The notes below the pieces were generated by a model. It saw only the letters and a program-made list of their open reading frames with translations, ran no database searches and had not been told where the DNA came from. A stretch of DNA of 64,000 bases from Antedon mediterranea (Eukaryota > Echinodermata > Crinoidea > Comatulida > Antedonidae). Both the position numbers and the translations under genes were made by a program. The stretch lies in the NCBI RefSeq assembly GCF_964355755.1, contig NC_092675.1, positions 28,048,912-28,112,911 of the forward strand, read 5' to 3'. Of this stretch, positions 25,106 through 38,340 are shown piece by piece; the stretch's first letter is position 1; the number at the start of each line of letters is the position of its first letter.

Positions 25106-27287
25106 GTAGGCAATTCAAAAACTTTATTTTGGAAATGAACTTCAAAAACAGGGAGAATTAGTACATTGTGTCTATGTTTTTCTGTTACTTTTTTATAGGT
25201 GTAAAATGATATACAAAATTAGTATGCAAATGTACTTTCAATTTGGATCGTCCAACCAAATGGCCAAACGAAAAAAAAAAGGAATATTTAAAGTTTACAA
25301 AGGCAATTAGACTGTGTACTTTCAAAACAGAAGTGTTTCATTAGACAACATTTCCTTTGACATTTATAAGATTATCTGTGATGAAGTGAAAGTTATTTCT
25401 TCAGACTAGGAAAAGAAACATCTTTATGCTTAATGAAATTGTCAGTTTTTCACCAGGATACACAACATACACTGAATCATTCGGCCGATACCTACAAACC
25501 AACCACTATTTGTTTGCAATCTTTCTAATTAAGAGTGACATGTTGTAATTCGTAGTGGATTTCCTGCCTTGCGGGACTTTTACATTGCAGAATTACTCTG
25601 TAAAGAAAACAACCGTGTCAGACTAGTATTCCTCCTGTGATTCCAATCCTGAGTTTAGCTCTCGCGATTGATTTCCCGACCCCAGAGTATTGCAAAAAAT
25701 TTATACTTGGGTCAGGTTTAGCGTCGTAGGAGACTAAGAACACGTACATTTCAGACACATTGTTCTAATTTCCGTCTGTGCGCTATAACGTACTGCAACA
25801 GACGCGCTGTTAACCGTGTTGCGTTTGTGATATATCGGTAATCCAGGTAATTCAGAAGGTGCGTCAAACAGTGATACTGCATATCTGTGTATTAGCTATA
25901 TTGTAAAGTCCCAAAGGGTGATTAACCCTTGTAACTCTAGCTACTGGCAAAACGTACTAAACTTCACAGTAAAATAAATTCTGTTATGTAATCTGGTTAA
26001 ATACTGTCTGTAAAACAATTGGGTATTCCTGGGTATACTTGTGTACATATTTTGACTTTGTCTATACAGTACTTGATTTGAGTATTTTATTGTACCTTAA
26101 AGTTTTTCAACTCACTTTGTATGAAAAGCAATGTTGACAGTTCCGGTGCTCATATCAACAAGAATTAACTTTTTTAAAATCCTTTGTTATTGTTTTAACT
26201 TTATACATTAGATATTCAAGTTACTTTTTTTAATTGTAACAAGTAACTGGCACAAAGAAACTAGCAAGTAACCAAATTTTGATAAATTAATTCTACAGAA
26301 AGATAAATTCTTTCCCAATATTACATCCAGCCTTTTATATTCCAACAATTAGGTAGGCCAACATCCTTTGTCTATTTATTAATTAATGTAATTAATGTTT
26401 ATAGGATTTTTTGGGGGAAATTCAATAAAAGGTAGCTTTTGTAATCTATTTTACAAATATCCGAACCACTTTGCTACAGGGTACCAAATGGAAATGACAT
26501 TGTAATAATTAGTGATTTTATTTCCATTTGTAGTTAATTCAATTTCAAATGTTGGTGTAAAGTTGATCAGAGGTAAACAATCTTAAAAGTTCTAACGCTT
26601 ATAGTGGTCATCTTTTTCTCAAAAAACTATAGTTTGCAATTTTTCACTATTGCAATTGTAACAAATCTGAAAAAAATTTGTTTTAAAGTTTTTAACAGTA
26701 ATTTTCTTGTTGAATATTAGTTAGCAAGTTTATCGCCATGTCTGCGTGATGTGTACCGAGTAAATTTTCTATAAATTATACATATGAACTATGATTCAGA
26801 TTTAATTGACCCCACGAGAAATTACAAAGTAATTTTCGCTGTTTACCTCATTACAAATAATCAGTGTAAAACTGACCCTTGGCTTACAAATACAACACTT
26901 TTCAACCCATGGGAATCGCAGTAAAATGCCTATGTCACAGAAGTGTTGGGAAAAATAGACGAAAAAAATTAATAATGTTTAGGTCATCTCCCAGTGGGGA
27001 GTTCCAATTACGAGGTGTAGATTTTATGTTCCTGCACTACGCACCACTGTCGTGAAATATTGGAGAAACCTCTGTTGCAGTTAGCAGCTGTCTATGTTAA
27101 AGGTTTTTATACCACAGAAATGAAAGTGGAATCAATAAAGGAAACAGTTAACTTAAAAAGGTGTGAAGTTCCTATTTAAATCCTTAAGACAGATAAAGTA
27201 AATAGTTTATTGAATTAATTGGTATTAACACTTATGTAAGTCTGTAACATTTAAAGCGAAACCATTGATGCTGCTGAAACTAGCAAT
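25106..27287. other. Gene-free stretch with a balanced-composition block
   Basis: Most is A+T-rich. The block at about 25540-25900 and a smaller one at 26985-27080 have balanced base composition, few repeats and many stops in all frames. They are candidates for regulatory sequence rather than exons. Confidence 0.4.
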
Positions 27288-27350
27288 CTGTTAAACAAAA
27301 GTAAATATCTGTTAAACAAAAGTAAATATCTGTTAAACAAAAGTAAATAT
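27288..27350. repeat. 21-bp tandem repeat, three exact copies
   Basis: CTGTTAAACAAAAGTAAATA plus T is repeated three times without change. It lies just beyond the tail of the LINE fragment that follows. Confidence 0.95.
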
Positions 27351-27381
27351 AAAGTTTGAACGTTTAAGTTTTGAATGATTT

Positions 27382-27895
27382 GATTCAGATTCAATTTATT
27401 AAGTCCATATGGTACAATAATATTGTTATTGTTGTTTCTTGGATGAAAAACACAAACAAAACAAAACACATATATATATATATATATACATTCATGATCA
27501 ACATGGAACTTAACAACTGATCAAAATACAACAGACCTCATGACTTATCTTTGGAACTCATTGTTGTGTAGTCTAATAGCACTAGGTAAGAATATATATT
27601 TATGTCTTTGTTTTAACTGGAATTGTTGTTAATCTTCCAGATCTGGTAACTACTAACTTATTGTTGAGAATATGATATCCATCCACTAAAATACTATTTA
27701 ATTTAGATATCATTTCATCATTACTCATTTGTGTGATATCTTTAATCTCGACACCAGTAATTTTGCTTGCATTCTTAACTATTCTGTTTAACTTACTAAA
27801 TTTGTCTTTGTTAGACCATATACCCAAGTAACACAACAAAAGCTTAATACAGATTGAATAACACTTTGATAAAAAAAAAAGATTGTTGTTTATAC
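27382..27895 (-). pseudogene. Decayed L2/CR1-type LINE, reverse transcriptase C-terminus and 3' tail
   Basis: Read on the minus strand, three frames in series give the usual end of an L2-like ORF2 protein: FYQSVIQSVLSFCCVTW (near 27885-27835), then NRIVKNASKITGV and NSILVDGYHILNN (27839-27600), then KYIFLPSAIRLHNNEFQR before a stop at 27547-27545. The frame changes twice, so the copy is dead. The 3' untranslated part has an AT microsatellite (27470-27489) and ends in a TGAATC repeat typical of L2 tails. The family level (L2 versus another CR1-clade member) is uncertain. Confidence 0.8.
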
Positions 27896-28019
27896 TTACA
27901 GTATTATAAATCCAAAGGCAAATTACTGAAAAAATGACAATGCTGTGGGTATCAGTGGCTGGATCTCAATGGAGATACAAAAATAAAAGCGAAAAGCTAA
28001 ATCAAAACGAGAAGTAAAA

Positions 28020-28085
28020 CAGCCAGAAAAGTTAGCAGAGCTTTCGGGCAACACTAGCCCTTCATCAATGTAATACTTACAGTAT
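28020..28085 (-). mobile_element. Penelope-like terminal-repeat fragment
   Basis: On the minus strand the sequence TTGATGAAGGGC, a short loop, and GCCCGAAAGCTC gives a GGGC/GCCC stem between a near-CUGAUGA box and GAAA. This pattern is familiar from Penelope-like elements of many invertebrates. The first base of the box is T instead of C. It is a different subfamily from the copies at 3172 and 34280. Confidence 0.4.
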
Positions 28086-29019
28086 TATATTTACATTAAA
28101 ATGTGTACTCTACCTATATACTTGTACCTATACATTAAATAAACACTTGATTGATTGATATTACATTCCATCTGAAGGCTGGTTGGAAGAAAATGTTTGA
28201 TTAGATTAAATTCAACTAAATATATTATTGTTCTGTGTTTCTTCTTTTCCATACTTACAGTAGGGATTTGTCCTTTTTTGTTTTCATTTAATTAAATTAT
28301 CATGTCTAATGACAATTTTTCCTTTTAATAAGAAGTTATATAACATGTAGTGTTGCTGTAGCTTCTTGACTTGCATTTTTTTTCCATTCTGATCTTCAGG
28401 CTTAACTGACCATGTCATCCTATCTCATCTTCTTTTTATTTTGGTTAATACTCAAACCCCATTGAGTATTTACCAAAAGTTAATATGACACAGAAAAACC
28501 ATAGTAAAGTGTGCCCTCTATAAAGTTGCATACAATGTTTACTACTCAGGGGCAGATCCAGAATGATTTAAGCGGGGAGCGGAGCGCTAAACATAATACT
28601 TTTAATCTGTTTTTGTTTGTTTTTTTATGAACCAATCCAATAAAATTCTTATATTGCACCACAGCATTTACCTAGCACATAATATATACATAATTTTTTA
28701 ATTTCATCAATAATATAAATGTGTGTATTCTATTTTTTATTGTAATTTAATTTTTTAATTTCTTATTTTAGTCTTCCTGCTCATAATTTAAGAAACAATG
28801 ATCTTTGCTTTCCATTTTGTATAGACAATGTTCTAAAAAAATTTTGATATTGTGTAATGTTGTCTTAAACCATATCAATTCAGTTGAGATCCATTTTTAT
28901 GGCCTGTCACTAATTGCTCTTTTTTATTTTATTTATTTCATGGATTACTTTTATTTTTATGTAAAGCGAATAGAGGCTTTATGCATTATGCGCTTAAAAG
29001 TCCAAATTTATTATTATAT
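28086..29019. other. Gene-free stretch
   Basis: A+T-rich; a short open frame at 28805-29071 is low-complexity (Phe/Tyr/Ile-rich) and not credible as a gene. Confidence 0.45.
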
Positions 29020-29290
29020 GATTATTCTTCAAGTTCAAGTTTATTGTTTCACACAATACAATACAATATGAACAGAAACATAAATTTATAATACAATTGT
29101 GTGAGGAGGACGCATTAAGCCATTATTTATATATTTTTATTTTATTTTATTAATTTTAGCAACATTAAAACAATACATAAACTTTGAGTGTGCCAAGGAG
29201 TGGCAAAAGAGGTCAAAGGACCACTGTCACCATAAGGCGTGCCACACCAGCACTCAAAGCATACAATAAAACATAAAACAATGTAAATAT
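29020..29290 (-). mobile_element. Possible LINE 3' region
   Basis: On the minus strand it contains a CACCTTATGG-like G+C-richer segment around GTGTGGCACGCC and ends ACAATAAACTTGAACTTGAA, resembling a retrotransposon 3' untranslated region with a short repeated tail. No coding remnant is visible. Confidence 0.3.
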
Positions 29291-30612
29291 GTAATAGTAA
29301 TACCATAATTATATACATTATATACTATTGACAGATTTGTTTCTGCTGCTGTTTTTGGTTTGAAAAATAATAAATAAATAAATAGACCAAGAATCTCGCA
29401 ATTATCTCAGGTGTAATATTATCACTGACCATGAAATTGATACAATACTGTCAACTATTGAATAACAAAGTAAACAGTATTGTTAAAATAACAACTACAA
29501 CACACTGACATGATTCAGCAAATTTAGACTATTAAAACAACTTATGATTTCACCAGGTTTATTTCCATGAATTTGGCTCTGTTCAAATGACACTTTCAAC
29601 TGCTAAGTGGTTTCACATGGGTGTTTATTAAAAATAGAAATACTTACATTGAAAATTGCCATATGCAAAATTATATATGTGGGTAACTGACATCTACATT
29701 TTGGTTCTTCTGTATTGAGACCACTCTGCCCAATTTTTGTACAAGTGTAGTGTACATTTTTGTCTCTCTCTTCCCGTGTGCTCTTTCCCTCCATCATCAA
29801 TAGAACCATGAGAGACCTGAATTAAGTATCAATCCCATGCTCAAGTATAATACCACTCTCGAATTTAAGCTAAATTTGTACCCAGACCCTCCCCTGGGAC
29901 TAGACTAGGTCAACAGTAGTAGGCATAAATCAGAAAAAAGATATAAAAATTGCATATTCTGATATTATACAAAGTTTTTACCGGTTTATAAATTATACTC
30001 AAAATATTTGAATACATGAGAATTAGAAAAACACATTGACTATCCCTTTAACGTGAACAATTTAATATGTTGTTACTGAAAATAAATATATAAATATATA
30101 AATGTTGTTTTCATTTAAAATGCATAGTTTGGCTCATGTCAAACAGCATCAGGTGACAGTCAAATTATTAACATAATATTGGAGGAGTGTCCGAAGTATT
30201 AACTTCTCCCAGGGGCCAGCATGACATGGCAGATTCGTATTAGCTACACCAATTTTTTAAGTGCTTAAAGCCACGATGACTTCCTCGATTAGCCTTCGGT
30301 GGGCTGTCCATGTGTTATGCCATGCTTTCTGGTGACTCTCCACATCACACATGCTAAGTAGGATTACCTGTCCTGTGCCCCGATTTTACATTTATAAAAT
30401 AATTAATTTTTATAAATCATTATCTAGACTTTCTGGTCTTATAGTATCAGTTTATATTTATTCTTATTATACATACTTTGCATTTCTTTTCATTATGAAA
30501 AGTTGATTTGTTTATTTACAAGCAATATACAGCAGTACACATATACTGCATGATCAAAAGAATAATGTTTTGGGGGGAAATCCCTCTTTTGATTTCAATT
30601 AGAATCTTTTTT
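29291..30612. other. Gene-free stretch, nothing recognised
   Basis: A+T-rich with no supported exon or repeat family, apart from low-complexity T/A runs. Confidence 0.45.
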
Positions 30613-30763
30613 AAGCTCTGTCTACACTACCATCAAATTAGTTTGACAAAAAAGTGTGATGTGCCCAAATATGGTAGTGATATGCCCAAATATGATAGTG
30701 ATATGACATCATTTTGTCCATATATGGGCACATCACATTTTTTTTATAGTGTAGACAGAGCTT
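30613..30763. mobile_element. Foldback MITE copy 4
   Basis: One of the best preserved copies: AAGCTCTGTCTACACTA at the left, GTGTAGACAGAGCTT at the right. It holds two exact CArG sequences, CCAAATATGG and CCATATATGG, one in each arm. Confidence 0.9.
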
Positions 30764-31284
30764 ATAACTCGGGGAAATTGTTCATAGAGTAGTGTACTGT
30801 TGATTTAAACAGCCTAGAGCATTATGAATAAAAAGTACAATATTAAAAAATTAAAAATACTAATAAAAACATGATAGAATATTAAACATGTATATATTTA
30901 CGCACATACCCATATACTTTGTGATTACACCAAATCGTCGTCAATTTTTTTCATTTCTAGTACGGTCAAGACGAAACACTTATTGGCATAACAGTTGGAT
31001 TGTGTTACTGTCCTTGTTGGGTTGACAGACATTTTCATTCTTTAACTGTTAATGGAGCTGATTTTGTGAGGCTCGATTCGTGTGCATTTGTTTGTCATCA
31101 TTTAAGCGGAAACAACTGACAAGACACTTGCAAATCTGAGAAATACCCAGATTATGAAAAAACTAATATCATAAAAAAAGTTCAGGTATGTACTTGAGTA
31201 CTACCCTTATTATTTTGTATTTATTCGTCATCCTTTTGATATTTGTCATGCTCTTGATATTTGTCCTCCCCAATGAGCAAGCCA
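30764..31284. other. Gene-free stretch, nothing recognised
   Basis: No supported exon. The segment near 30960-31140 has a less A+T-biased composition but stops in every frame. Confidence 0.4.
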
Positions 31285-31390
31285 CCATGGAGAAGAACCA
31301 AACCATACCACTACTCAATCATGCTCCAATCTTCCTCCATATATTACTCACATGATGTGTGAATCAACCCAACCATAAATTATTTGTTTT
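31285..31390. repeat. Dispersed repeat, copy A
   Basis: Shares CTACTCAATCATG, CCAATCT, CTCTA/CTCCA-type spacing and AATCAACCCAA with 33055-33150 in the same order and orientation. Family unknown. Confidence 0.55.
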
Positions 31391-32773
31391 GTTTCCTTTA
31401 AAATATATAATGAAATCAGCCCTTTGATATTTGTTCCATCTACGCCATTTTCCATTTACAACTATGAAACATATTGGTTCATAATGATATTTGTCAGTTT
31501 TCTCTTCAAAACAACTTTTGATTTCCATCTTTATGTTTTTTCATGCTTAGGGGTAAATTGTTTCACTCTCATCTCTCATCATTTCTTTCCGGTTTCCATT
31601 TCAGCATTGTTACTAAACTATTGAGATATTGTCTGTACAATTTGAAAGTGACAATAAACTGTAAAAGTGTCAGGCGCAGCCTCCTAAAATTTAACAGCCA
31701 TGTCTTTTAAAAATAAAATAATGACTATTTGATTTTTCTGAAACCCGACAGATCATTTTTATCATGGTATATTTAGGGTCCCCCTAATCTCTAATGCTGG
31801 ATCCGCCCCTGACTGTCTAATTTGTAAGTTTCGCGATAGTACAGTAAGTTAAAGAGATTTTTGTAGTTTTTACTAGACCCACAAATGTTTACAGTTGTCA
31901 AATTTAATACCATATCCATGAAATCAGGTTCTTTTACCACTAACACAATAGCTATTAAATAAATCTCTGTGCTATATAATATAAATTCTCAATATTTTTT
32001 TGTCAATCACTCAGTTTGTGACAGTTATGATATTGCTATGCCAATTTCGCCAACATGACATGACAAGTTTCTCGTTGACATGTACATTTCAACGACCGTT
32101 GATTGGTATGGAACGCACTTTATCGTAACAGCTGAATTTAAATTAAACACTTAAAATATACATCGGTTGAAACTGAGTTATTAGATTATGCCTGATTCAC
32201 ATTCAAATGTATCAAATCATGTCATTGCATCGTATTTTGTGTAATAGTTTTGTAATTGTTTTGTTATGAACGATCATGTTCAATTAATGTCATTTATATT
32301 CCATAATGTAAACAATCAACAAATTGCTGTATGTCAAGTTTATGTGTAGGTATAGAGAGATTTGAAATCAGGGAAAATATACCCTAAAAAAATATCATGC
32401 TTGCTTTCAAAATGCTTGTCATTCCTTTTCAAGCGCTTTTCATAAACACATAAATTGATTGACAGTAATGTAGTTTATGTCTGAAAATACTGAAAAATCT
32501 CCAAAGATTAAAAAACAACATTCGAATAAACATGGTATTCAGTGGCAATCTGTCAAATTGTTTGACAAGCTTTTTACTCTGTAAATGTATTTGTAGAACG
32601 GATGGCTACCTGAGGAAGGGTTGAAATTGTTAGTGGTGTAACAGCTCAAAAAACATTCCCAATTATTTTCCTGTTGATTCGTCAATTTTTTTACAGTACA
32701 CCCAATATCCCAATATTAATTTCAAAATATAACCTGGTGTCTGCATCCTATGAATATTAAACTTCTTCCACCA

Positions 32774-32786
32774 CCCCCCCCCCCCC
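32774..32786. repeat. Poly(C) run
   Basis: Thirteen consecutive C residues followed by a C/T-rich tract to about 32815. A longer run is at 42427-42445. Confidence 0.95.
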
Positions 32787-33054
32787 TTCTTTCTCTTTCT
32801 CCCCACCCCTTCAACCTACTACATAATATTATAGCATCTTATGTCTATAATGTAATTTTTTTTGTATAATGTATTATTTGTATTGTAAATCATCAGGCAT
32901 TTTCGTGATTGTTTATATTTTTTGTTTCATGTGATGACCATAGTGGTTTAAGTAATTAGTTAGAGGGCAGACTCCATCCCAAGTAAGCTAAAAACGAAAG
33001 CCAACGTAGAGAGGAACCATCCAAGATGGCTGCATCACATCAGCCAATCAGAAT

Positions 33055-33150
33055 ACCCCAGTTTAAAACCGAACCCCTACTCAGTCATGAACCAATCTGC
33101 CTCTAGTACCCACATGTTGCGCAAATCAACCCAAGCATATTTAATCTTTA
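33055..33150. repeat. Dispersed repeat, copy B
   Basis: Second copy of the repeat at 31285-31390, recognised by CTACTCAGTCATG and AATCAACCCAAGCATA. Confidence 0.55.
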
Positions 33151-34279
33151 TATGAAATTATTTCTTTTATTGCCTTTAAAAATACAATTAATTAAAAAAA
33201 TCTTGCTATTTGTTTGATTCTTTATGATATTTTTAATTAATATGCTAATAATATATATTTTGAAAAGATATTGTAACCATTTTGAAGTTGTTCCATCTCA
33301 TTTTCTTTTCTTTTCGCCTAGTCAGTACTCTATCATATTGACTGACAATCTTTTTTTTTTTTCAATGGTATCATTTTTGGCATTTATACCTTACTGAATA
33401 TTTTCTCGCAATAAACATGCAAAAAAATTATGTGTAGAATGAAAACTTCATCATGACTCATGAAATAGATAGATAGGTCGTTTATATTTATATTCTTGGA
33501 TGGCTCCCAAGCTTAGCAACTTTTATAAAAAAAAAATGTATTATTGGAAAAATATTACTTCAAAGGTAACACAAGTTTATAAACATTGAACATGTGAAAC
33601 GATGTAACAATTAGTTAGGTTCTTCAGGTCTTCATATGTTCTTGTATGTGCTAGTATAATATGCACTTTCTCATTTTTTATGTCTGCCTTCAAGGTATAA
33701 TAAATATATAATTTACAATAAAACAGTTATTTCATTTCATTTATTTTGTCTCCATAAAAATACAAAAAAACATGGACAAAGAACAAAAAACCATCACACA
33801 AAACCAGGCAGAGACAGGATTCCTAAAAAGCGAACTTAAACACTATCTAGTAGGTCTCCTATTGCGCTGATTGTATAAAAAACATTTAGAATAAAATTTT
33901 TAAATGCATATAATACGTCAAAATAAATTAAAATATAAATTGCAATATCACTAAAAATCGTCAATACATAGCAAAATCCTACTTAAAATATATTTTATAT
34001 ATAAAAGTCTTAATACCTGTATTTAAAATAATGAATCTGTTATTTGCAAATCCTGTTGTGAGAAATGGAATTCACTATAAGATGAGATCATCTCTGTACT
34101 ATACAATTTTTCACAAAAGCCCTGATGTAGCAATGTAGACAACTAAAATATTGATGAAATGGTAGGCATACTTTTGTGGGTATAGTCTGAGGACCTTTTG
34201 TCACTTGTTCAGATTTAGGATGTGTTTAGTCTTTGTCTTGAATTGATATAAACTAATTTTTTAATACTGTATATTTCTT
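33151..34279. other. Gene-free stretch
   Basis: A+T-rich. The part near 33735-33860 looks like a possible retrotransposon 3' end but has no diagnostic motif. Confidence 0.35.
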
Positions 34280-34409
34280 GAAGGTTTGCATGGCAAAATC
34301 AATATGAATTGACATAAAGTTTGTGGTACATCACGTGTATAAAGTTCTTATAAAAACTGTTGAGTTTCTCGACGTTTCGATTAATATAGGCCTACTTCAA
34401 TCGTCCTCA
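34280..34409 (-). mobile_element. Penelope-like fragment, inverted copy
   Basis: On the minus strand this matches 3172-3345 through CGAAACGTCGAGAAACTCAA and TTTTGCCATGCAA. The first box reads ATGAGGA instead of CTGAGAA, stem II is CGATT/AATCG, and stem III has one mismatch. Between them the two copies suggest an ancestral CTGAGGA box, which satisfies CUGANGA. Confidence 0.5.
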
Positions 34410-35380
34410 TACTTATTTTTTTTAAACAAAGCGAACAAAAATGAGTTTGGTGAAAACATCACTTCACACTATGCATTTTTCTTTTCCACTAAACTCTGTA
34501 AATGTCACAGTTTTTTATAGGACTTTTTGTGCTGAAAACTTTCAACAGGTTTACTAGTATTTCAATTATTATTTTTTATGTCTTCAAACATTTATTCTGG
34601 TCCTATTTTCAGAAATAAGATTTCTCTATAAAACATGTTTAAGTTAAAACTGTTATTCAGAAGTATCTGTACACTACATTCTGATACCCACTACAGCTAG
34701 ATTAAAAAAAAGTTAATTACATTATGTGCATTCTTAACATGTTAATGTATTCATGTAGTTGATGGGGTGAATGTCTTGTTGGTTAATATAACAATTCTTA
34801 TTTTGTTTGTAATTTATATTGGCAGCTTGTATATAGGAAATAGGATTTGTAGAAGGAAGTTTTCCAACATCAATGCAACACGGCCTGGCTTGCGTCAATG
34901 TAGCGTCGTCGGTGTAACAAGACGCTTTGTAACAACACGCCAATAATCCAACATGTGTTTACAATAAGCGTAGCATTATCGGAATTTCCCGACATTTTAT
35001 AGCATTAAGATCTAAACGCATCGCTAAGCCGGCTAATGAAAGGAAACATCGCAAAATGTTTAACATTTGTTACGATATTGTTACTGTGACAGAATTTTTT
35101 CAGTTTTAATATTTAATGTGTAAAATGTAGATTAAAATACATTTTGTAGCAATAGATGCATTCAATATGAAATAGCGTGACCTACTGTACGTTTGGTCCG
35201 ATAAAGTAAAGTAAAGTAAAGATAGATTTGATGTGGCTTGTTGCATGAAATCTGGACCAAAGATGAAGAAAGTTTATTCTATATTATATAGCTAGCTCTT
35301 TACACTAGATGTACTGTATTATGATTGCTTTATCCCTGCCCTGTATTTTTATTTGTAATTGTATTGTAAGTTAACATGCT
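34410..35380. other. Gene-free stretch
   Basis: No exon recognised. A TAAAG microsatellite lies at 35204-35222. Confidence 0.45.
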
Positions 35381-35655
35381 GGAATGGTGTTTGGCGCAGT
35401 GTGTTGTACGCTGGACTACTGATCGTAAGATCGCAGTTCGAATCCACCTCTGCCGCATTGCTTGTATACTTACGTTTGCCTCTCTCCACCCAGGTGTATA
35501 AATGGGTACCCGGTTTATAGATCAAGACACAACTTTGAGCTGATTACTAGCTGCATTATGGACGTATGTTTCCAGACGTGTTTAATGCAAAAATGACTGG
35601 GGTAATAATGTTCAGCGCTTAGAGGTTTCACAACATAAAACCAGGATATTGTTAT
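35381..35655 (+). mobile_element. tRNA-derived SINE with conserved central domain
   Basis: The head has an A-box-like TTGGCGCAGTGTG and a B box AGTTCGAATCC about 45 bases on. The body carries CTCTCCACCCAGGTGTATAA followed by ATGGGTACCCGG, a central motif that recurs in SINEs of many marine animals. The tail has TTCAGCGCTTAGAGG and ends in a GTTATT microsatellite. Confidence 0.75.
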
Positions 35656-37825
35656 TGTTAATGAATATAAACAAATGAAACATTAAACTACAGTTAATCA
35701 AGTTATTTTTCAGAAGATCATGGTATTGGAATAGCTAATATATAAACAATAAATAAGAATTATATTTTATTTACTTCTTGATTGAAGGTTCACATAGAAG
35801 ATCACGTTATTCTGAATGTGAACCTAGCTAGCTATTGGCTTAGAAACGAATCGGCTATCTGACTAATGAAAGGAAGCACCCCAAAATGTTTTACATTTGT
35901 AGTTGATTATACATCAATAATAATTGATTTTCTTGTTTTTCGTGGTATCTTTCAACAGATGCATGATGAGTTTAGTTGAATTTGATGTTTTAAGTGACTG
36001 CTAATTGTGAATACTTCCTATTGTTGCGATGATTTTACTATGCAAAAGTATTGAATTTAAGAAGAAAACATAAGATAATTCTGTTTTATTGTCAGTCATT
36101 ACCTAATATGGTCATTTGAATGTTTTTCCACCTTGTTGCATCTCAGTATTTGTCAGTACATGGAAAATCTATTTTTAATTTGATTTTGTTAATTGTATAT
36201 TGCTGTGTAACACTGCCTTTGTTATTATAACGCCATTCTTTCAGGTTTTTCTAAACAGTGGAAAAACCGTGGGTTATTAGGCAGTGGGTTATTAGGCAGA
36301 TCCAAGGGGGAAAAAATAGGACTTTGGATAAAGTTTAGCACTCAGCACCATTTTAAAATCCTGGGCCTTCCTTATTTAAAAATAGTGGATTTGCCACAGT
36401 TGGTAAATGTAGGCATATTATCCATTTTAACCAGATTTTTTTGTTTCAATCAGAATTGTGGGTTTCGCAGCTGGCCTCATACAATCACACCGTCAATCGA
36501 AGTTTGGTGCAGGTCAGGGTCTTGAACAGTTGGTAGGCACCTTTTGCACTGCATGCTCCGTCGATTAATACTGATTTTTTATAGGTGTTGGTACTGAAAA
36601 TACACCCACATGTGTCCAATTAGAAAACATGTTGGCGAAAAATAATCAAGTCACTCTTCCAGGTGTGTATGTATGAGTCGGCTGTATGTACATCTCCCAG
36701 AAGCTTTATATCGTAATGATGCGAATAGGAACCTTACGTCGAAATTATGGAATTAGTCTGTAGTAATTAAGTACATCGTTCCACTAGCAGGATAATGATT
36801 GTCAGTGTAGGAACGTCTAATGAGCATGGATAGGTGAACTGCCTTTGGGGGGTTCAAACTTTCACTGATCTGGAAGAGTGAACTTGGAGATATCCGGGGA
36901 TTCAGTCAACGAAAAAAAAAGAAATCTACAAATGAATATTAATTATGTTCAGAAGCCTCATTTCTTAAAGCCAATTTGACGTCCTAGAGATTTCAATCAA
37001 TTAAAATTGCCTTGTGTGGTATTTGTTTTATCCATACTAAACAGAATAACAAATTGAATGAATTGTTATTTTATTCTTATATCTATAAAAAGATTTTGCT
37101 TCATTATTTCTTACATTTGCTCTTCAAGTTTGACATAAATTTCATACATCTAAGCTATTTTTCATTCTAATCGGCCACAAGTGTTGCCAAGACCTAACTA
37201 ACCTACAGACACTCCAGTTTGTGCTCCCAAAATCTGCTTAAATTCCACTTAACTAGTTATTTGAAATTTGTCCTGTTTCTGCTTCCACGAAAACAGCCCC
37301 AGATTCTTTCTCAATATAGAAAATACATTCTAAAACTCTGTTCAGCCAAATGTCTGAAAGTAGACTGTCATCTCCAAAATTTAGCATTAAAATCAGTGAA
37401 TCTTAATCAGACAGTATTTTGAAAATCTGCATGATGAAATGTTCTGTGACCTCTCGCTTATTTCAATGTTCATATTTTTTGACATGTGAAAGAGATAACA
37501 AAATAAATGTATGTATTGTTCTTTTCATAGTGAATTTGTCATACAGTATTTGGCCCAGGCGGCAGTCTCTGTCTTCTGTAAAAATTATTTCATTGATGGA
37601 TTAACTTAAATTAGGAGGATGTTGGCATGAATCCCATGATTATTATACCCAGTGACTATTTTGACAACAAGATTTGAGTTTTTAATCTAAATAACACTTG
37701 AAAATGTCATTGTCTGGCGACTATTGTATGCCATTAGTACAAATTACAATTCATGTTGTTTCCAGCAGTGAATGATAGAAGAAGAACATACATGTTGTCT
37801 GTTTAAGACTGTCATAAAACTGTTG
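35656..37825. other. Gene-free stretch with one balanced-composition block
   Basis: No exon recognised. The block at about 36640-36900 is less A+T-rich than its surroundings and lacks repeats; it is a candidate regulatory element. Confidence 0.4.
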
Positions 37826-38340
37826 ATTGATTGACAGGAATGATTGTGTATTATAAAGCAGTATGGCGTAATGGCAATGGGTGTTGTACTAGCATTGAGA
37901 GGCATGGGTTCGAGACCTGTCTGTGCCATCATTGCTTGTGTGTCCTTTGGCAAGATTTATCTTATCGCTTTTTACTTTGGATGGGGGATGTAAAGCTGTT
38001 GGTCCTATTTACAATGATTGACAGGAATGAATGTGTATTCATATAAAGCGTAATGGCAATGGATATTGGACTAGCATGTGAGAGGCATGGGTTCGAGACC
38101 TGGCTGTACCATCATTGCTTAGGTGTCTTGGTTTTTCTTCATTCTTATTTCTGTGTCCTTTTGCAAGATTTACCTACTTCATTCTTATTGCTTCATACTT
38201 TGGATGGGACGTAAAGCTGTTCGTCCTGTTTACTTAAACTTGGTACAGTATTCAAAAAGAGTAGGGAATCTTTCGGTGTGGTTGTCATGGTCCTGTACTG
38301 GTCCCTCTGGGAGAACAGTTTTGTACTAAATAGTTTTTTT
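37826..38340 (+). mobile_element. Two SINE copies in direct tandem
   Basis: Each copy starts with GATTGACAGGAATGA and has CGTAATGGCAATGG (A box region) and GGGTTCGAGACCTG (B box), followed by CTTTGGATGGG and GTAAAGCTGTT. The second copy continues into the full tail with TTCAAAAAGAGTAGGG. The first breaks off where the second begins, so the pair arose by tandem duplication or by insertion of one into the other. Confidence 0.75.
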
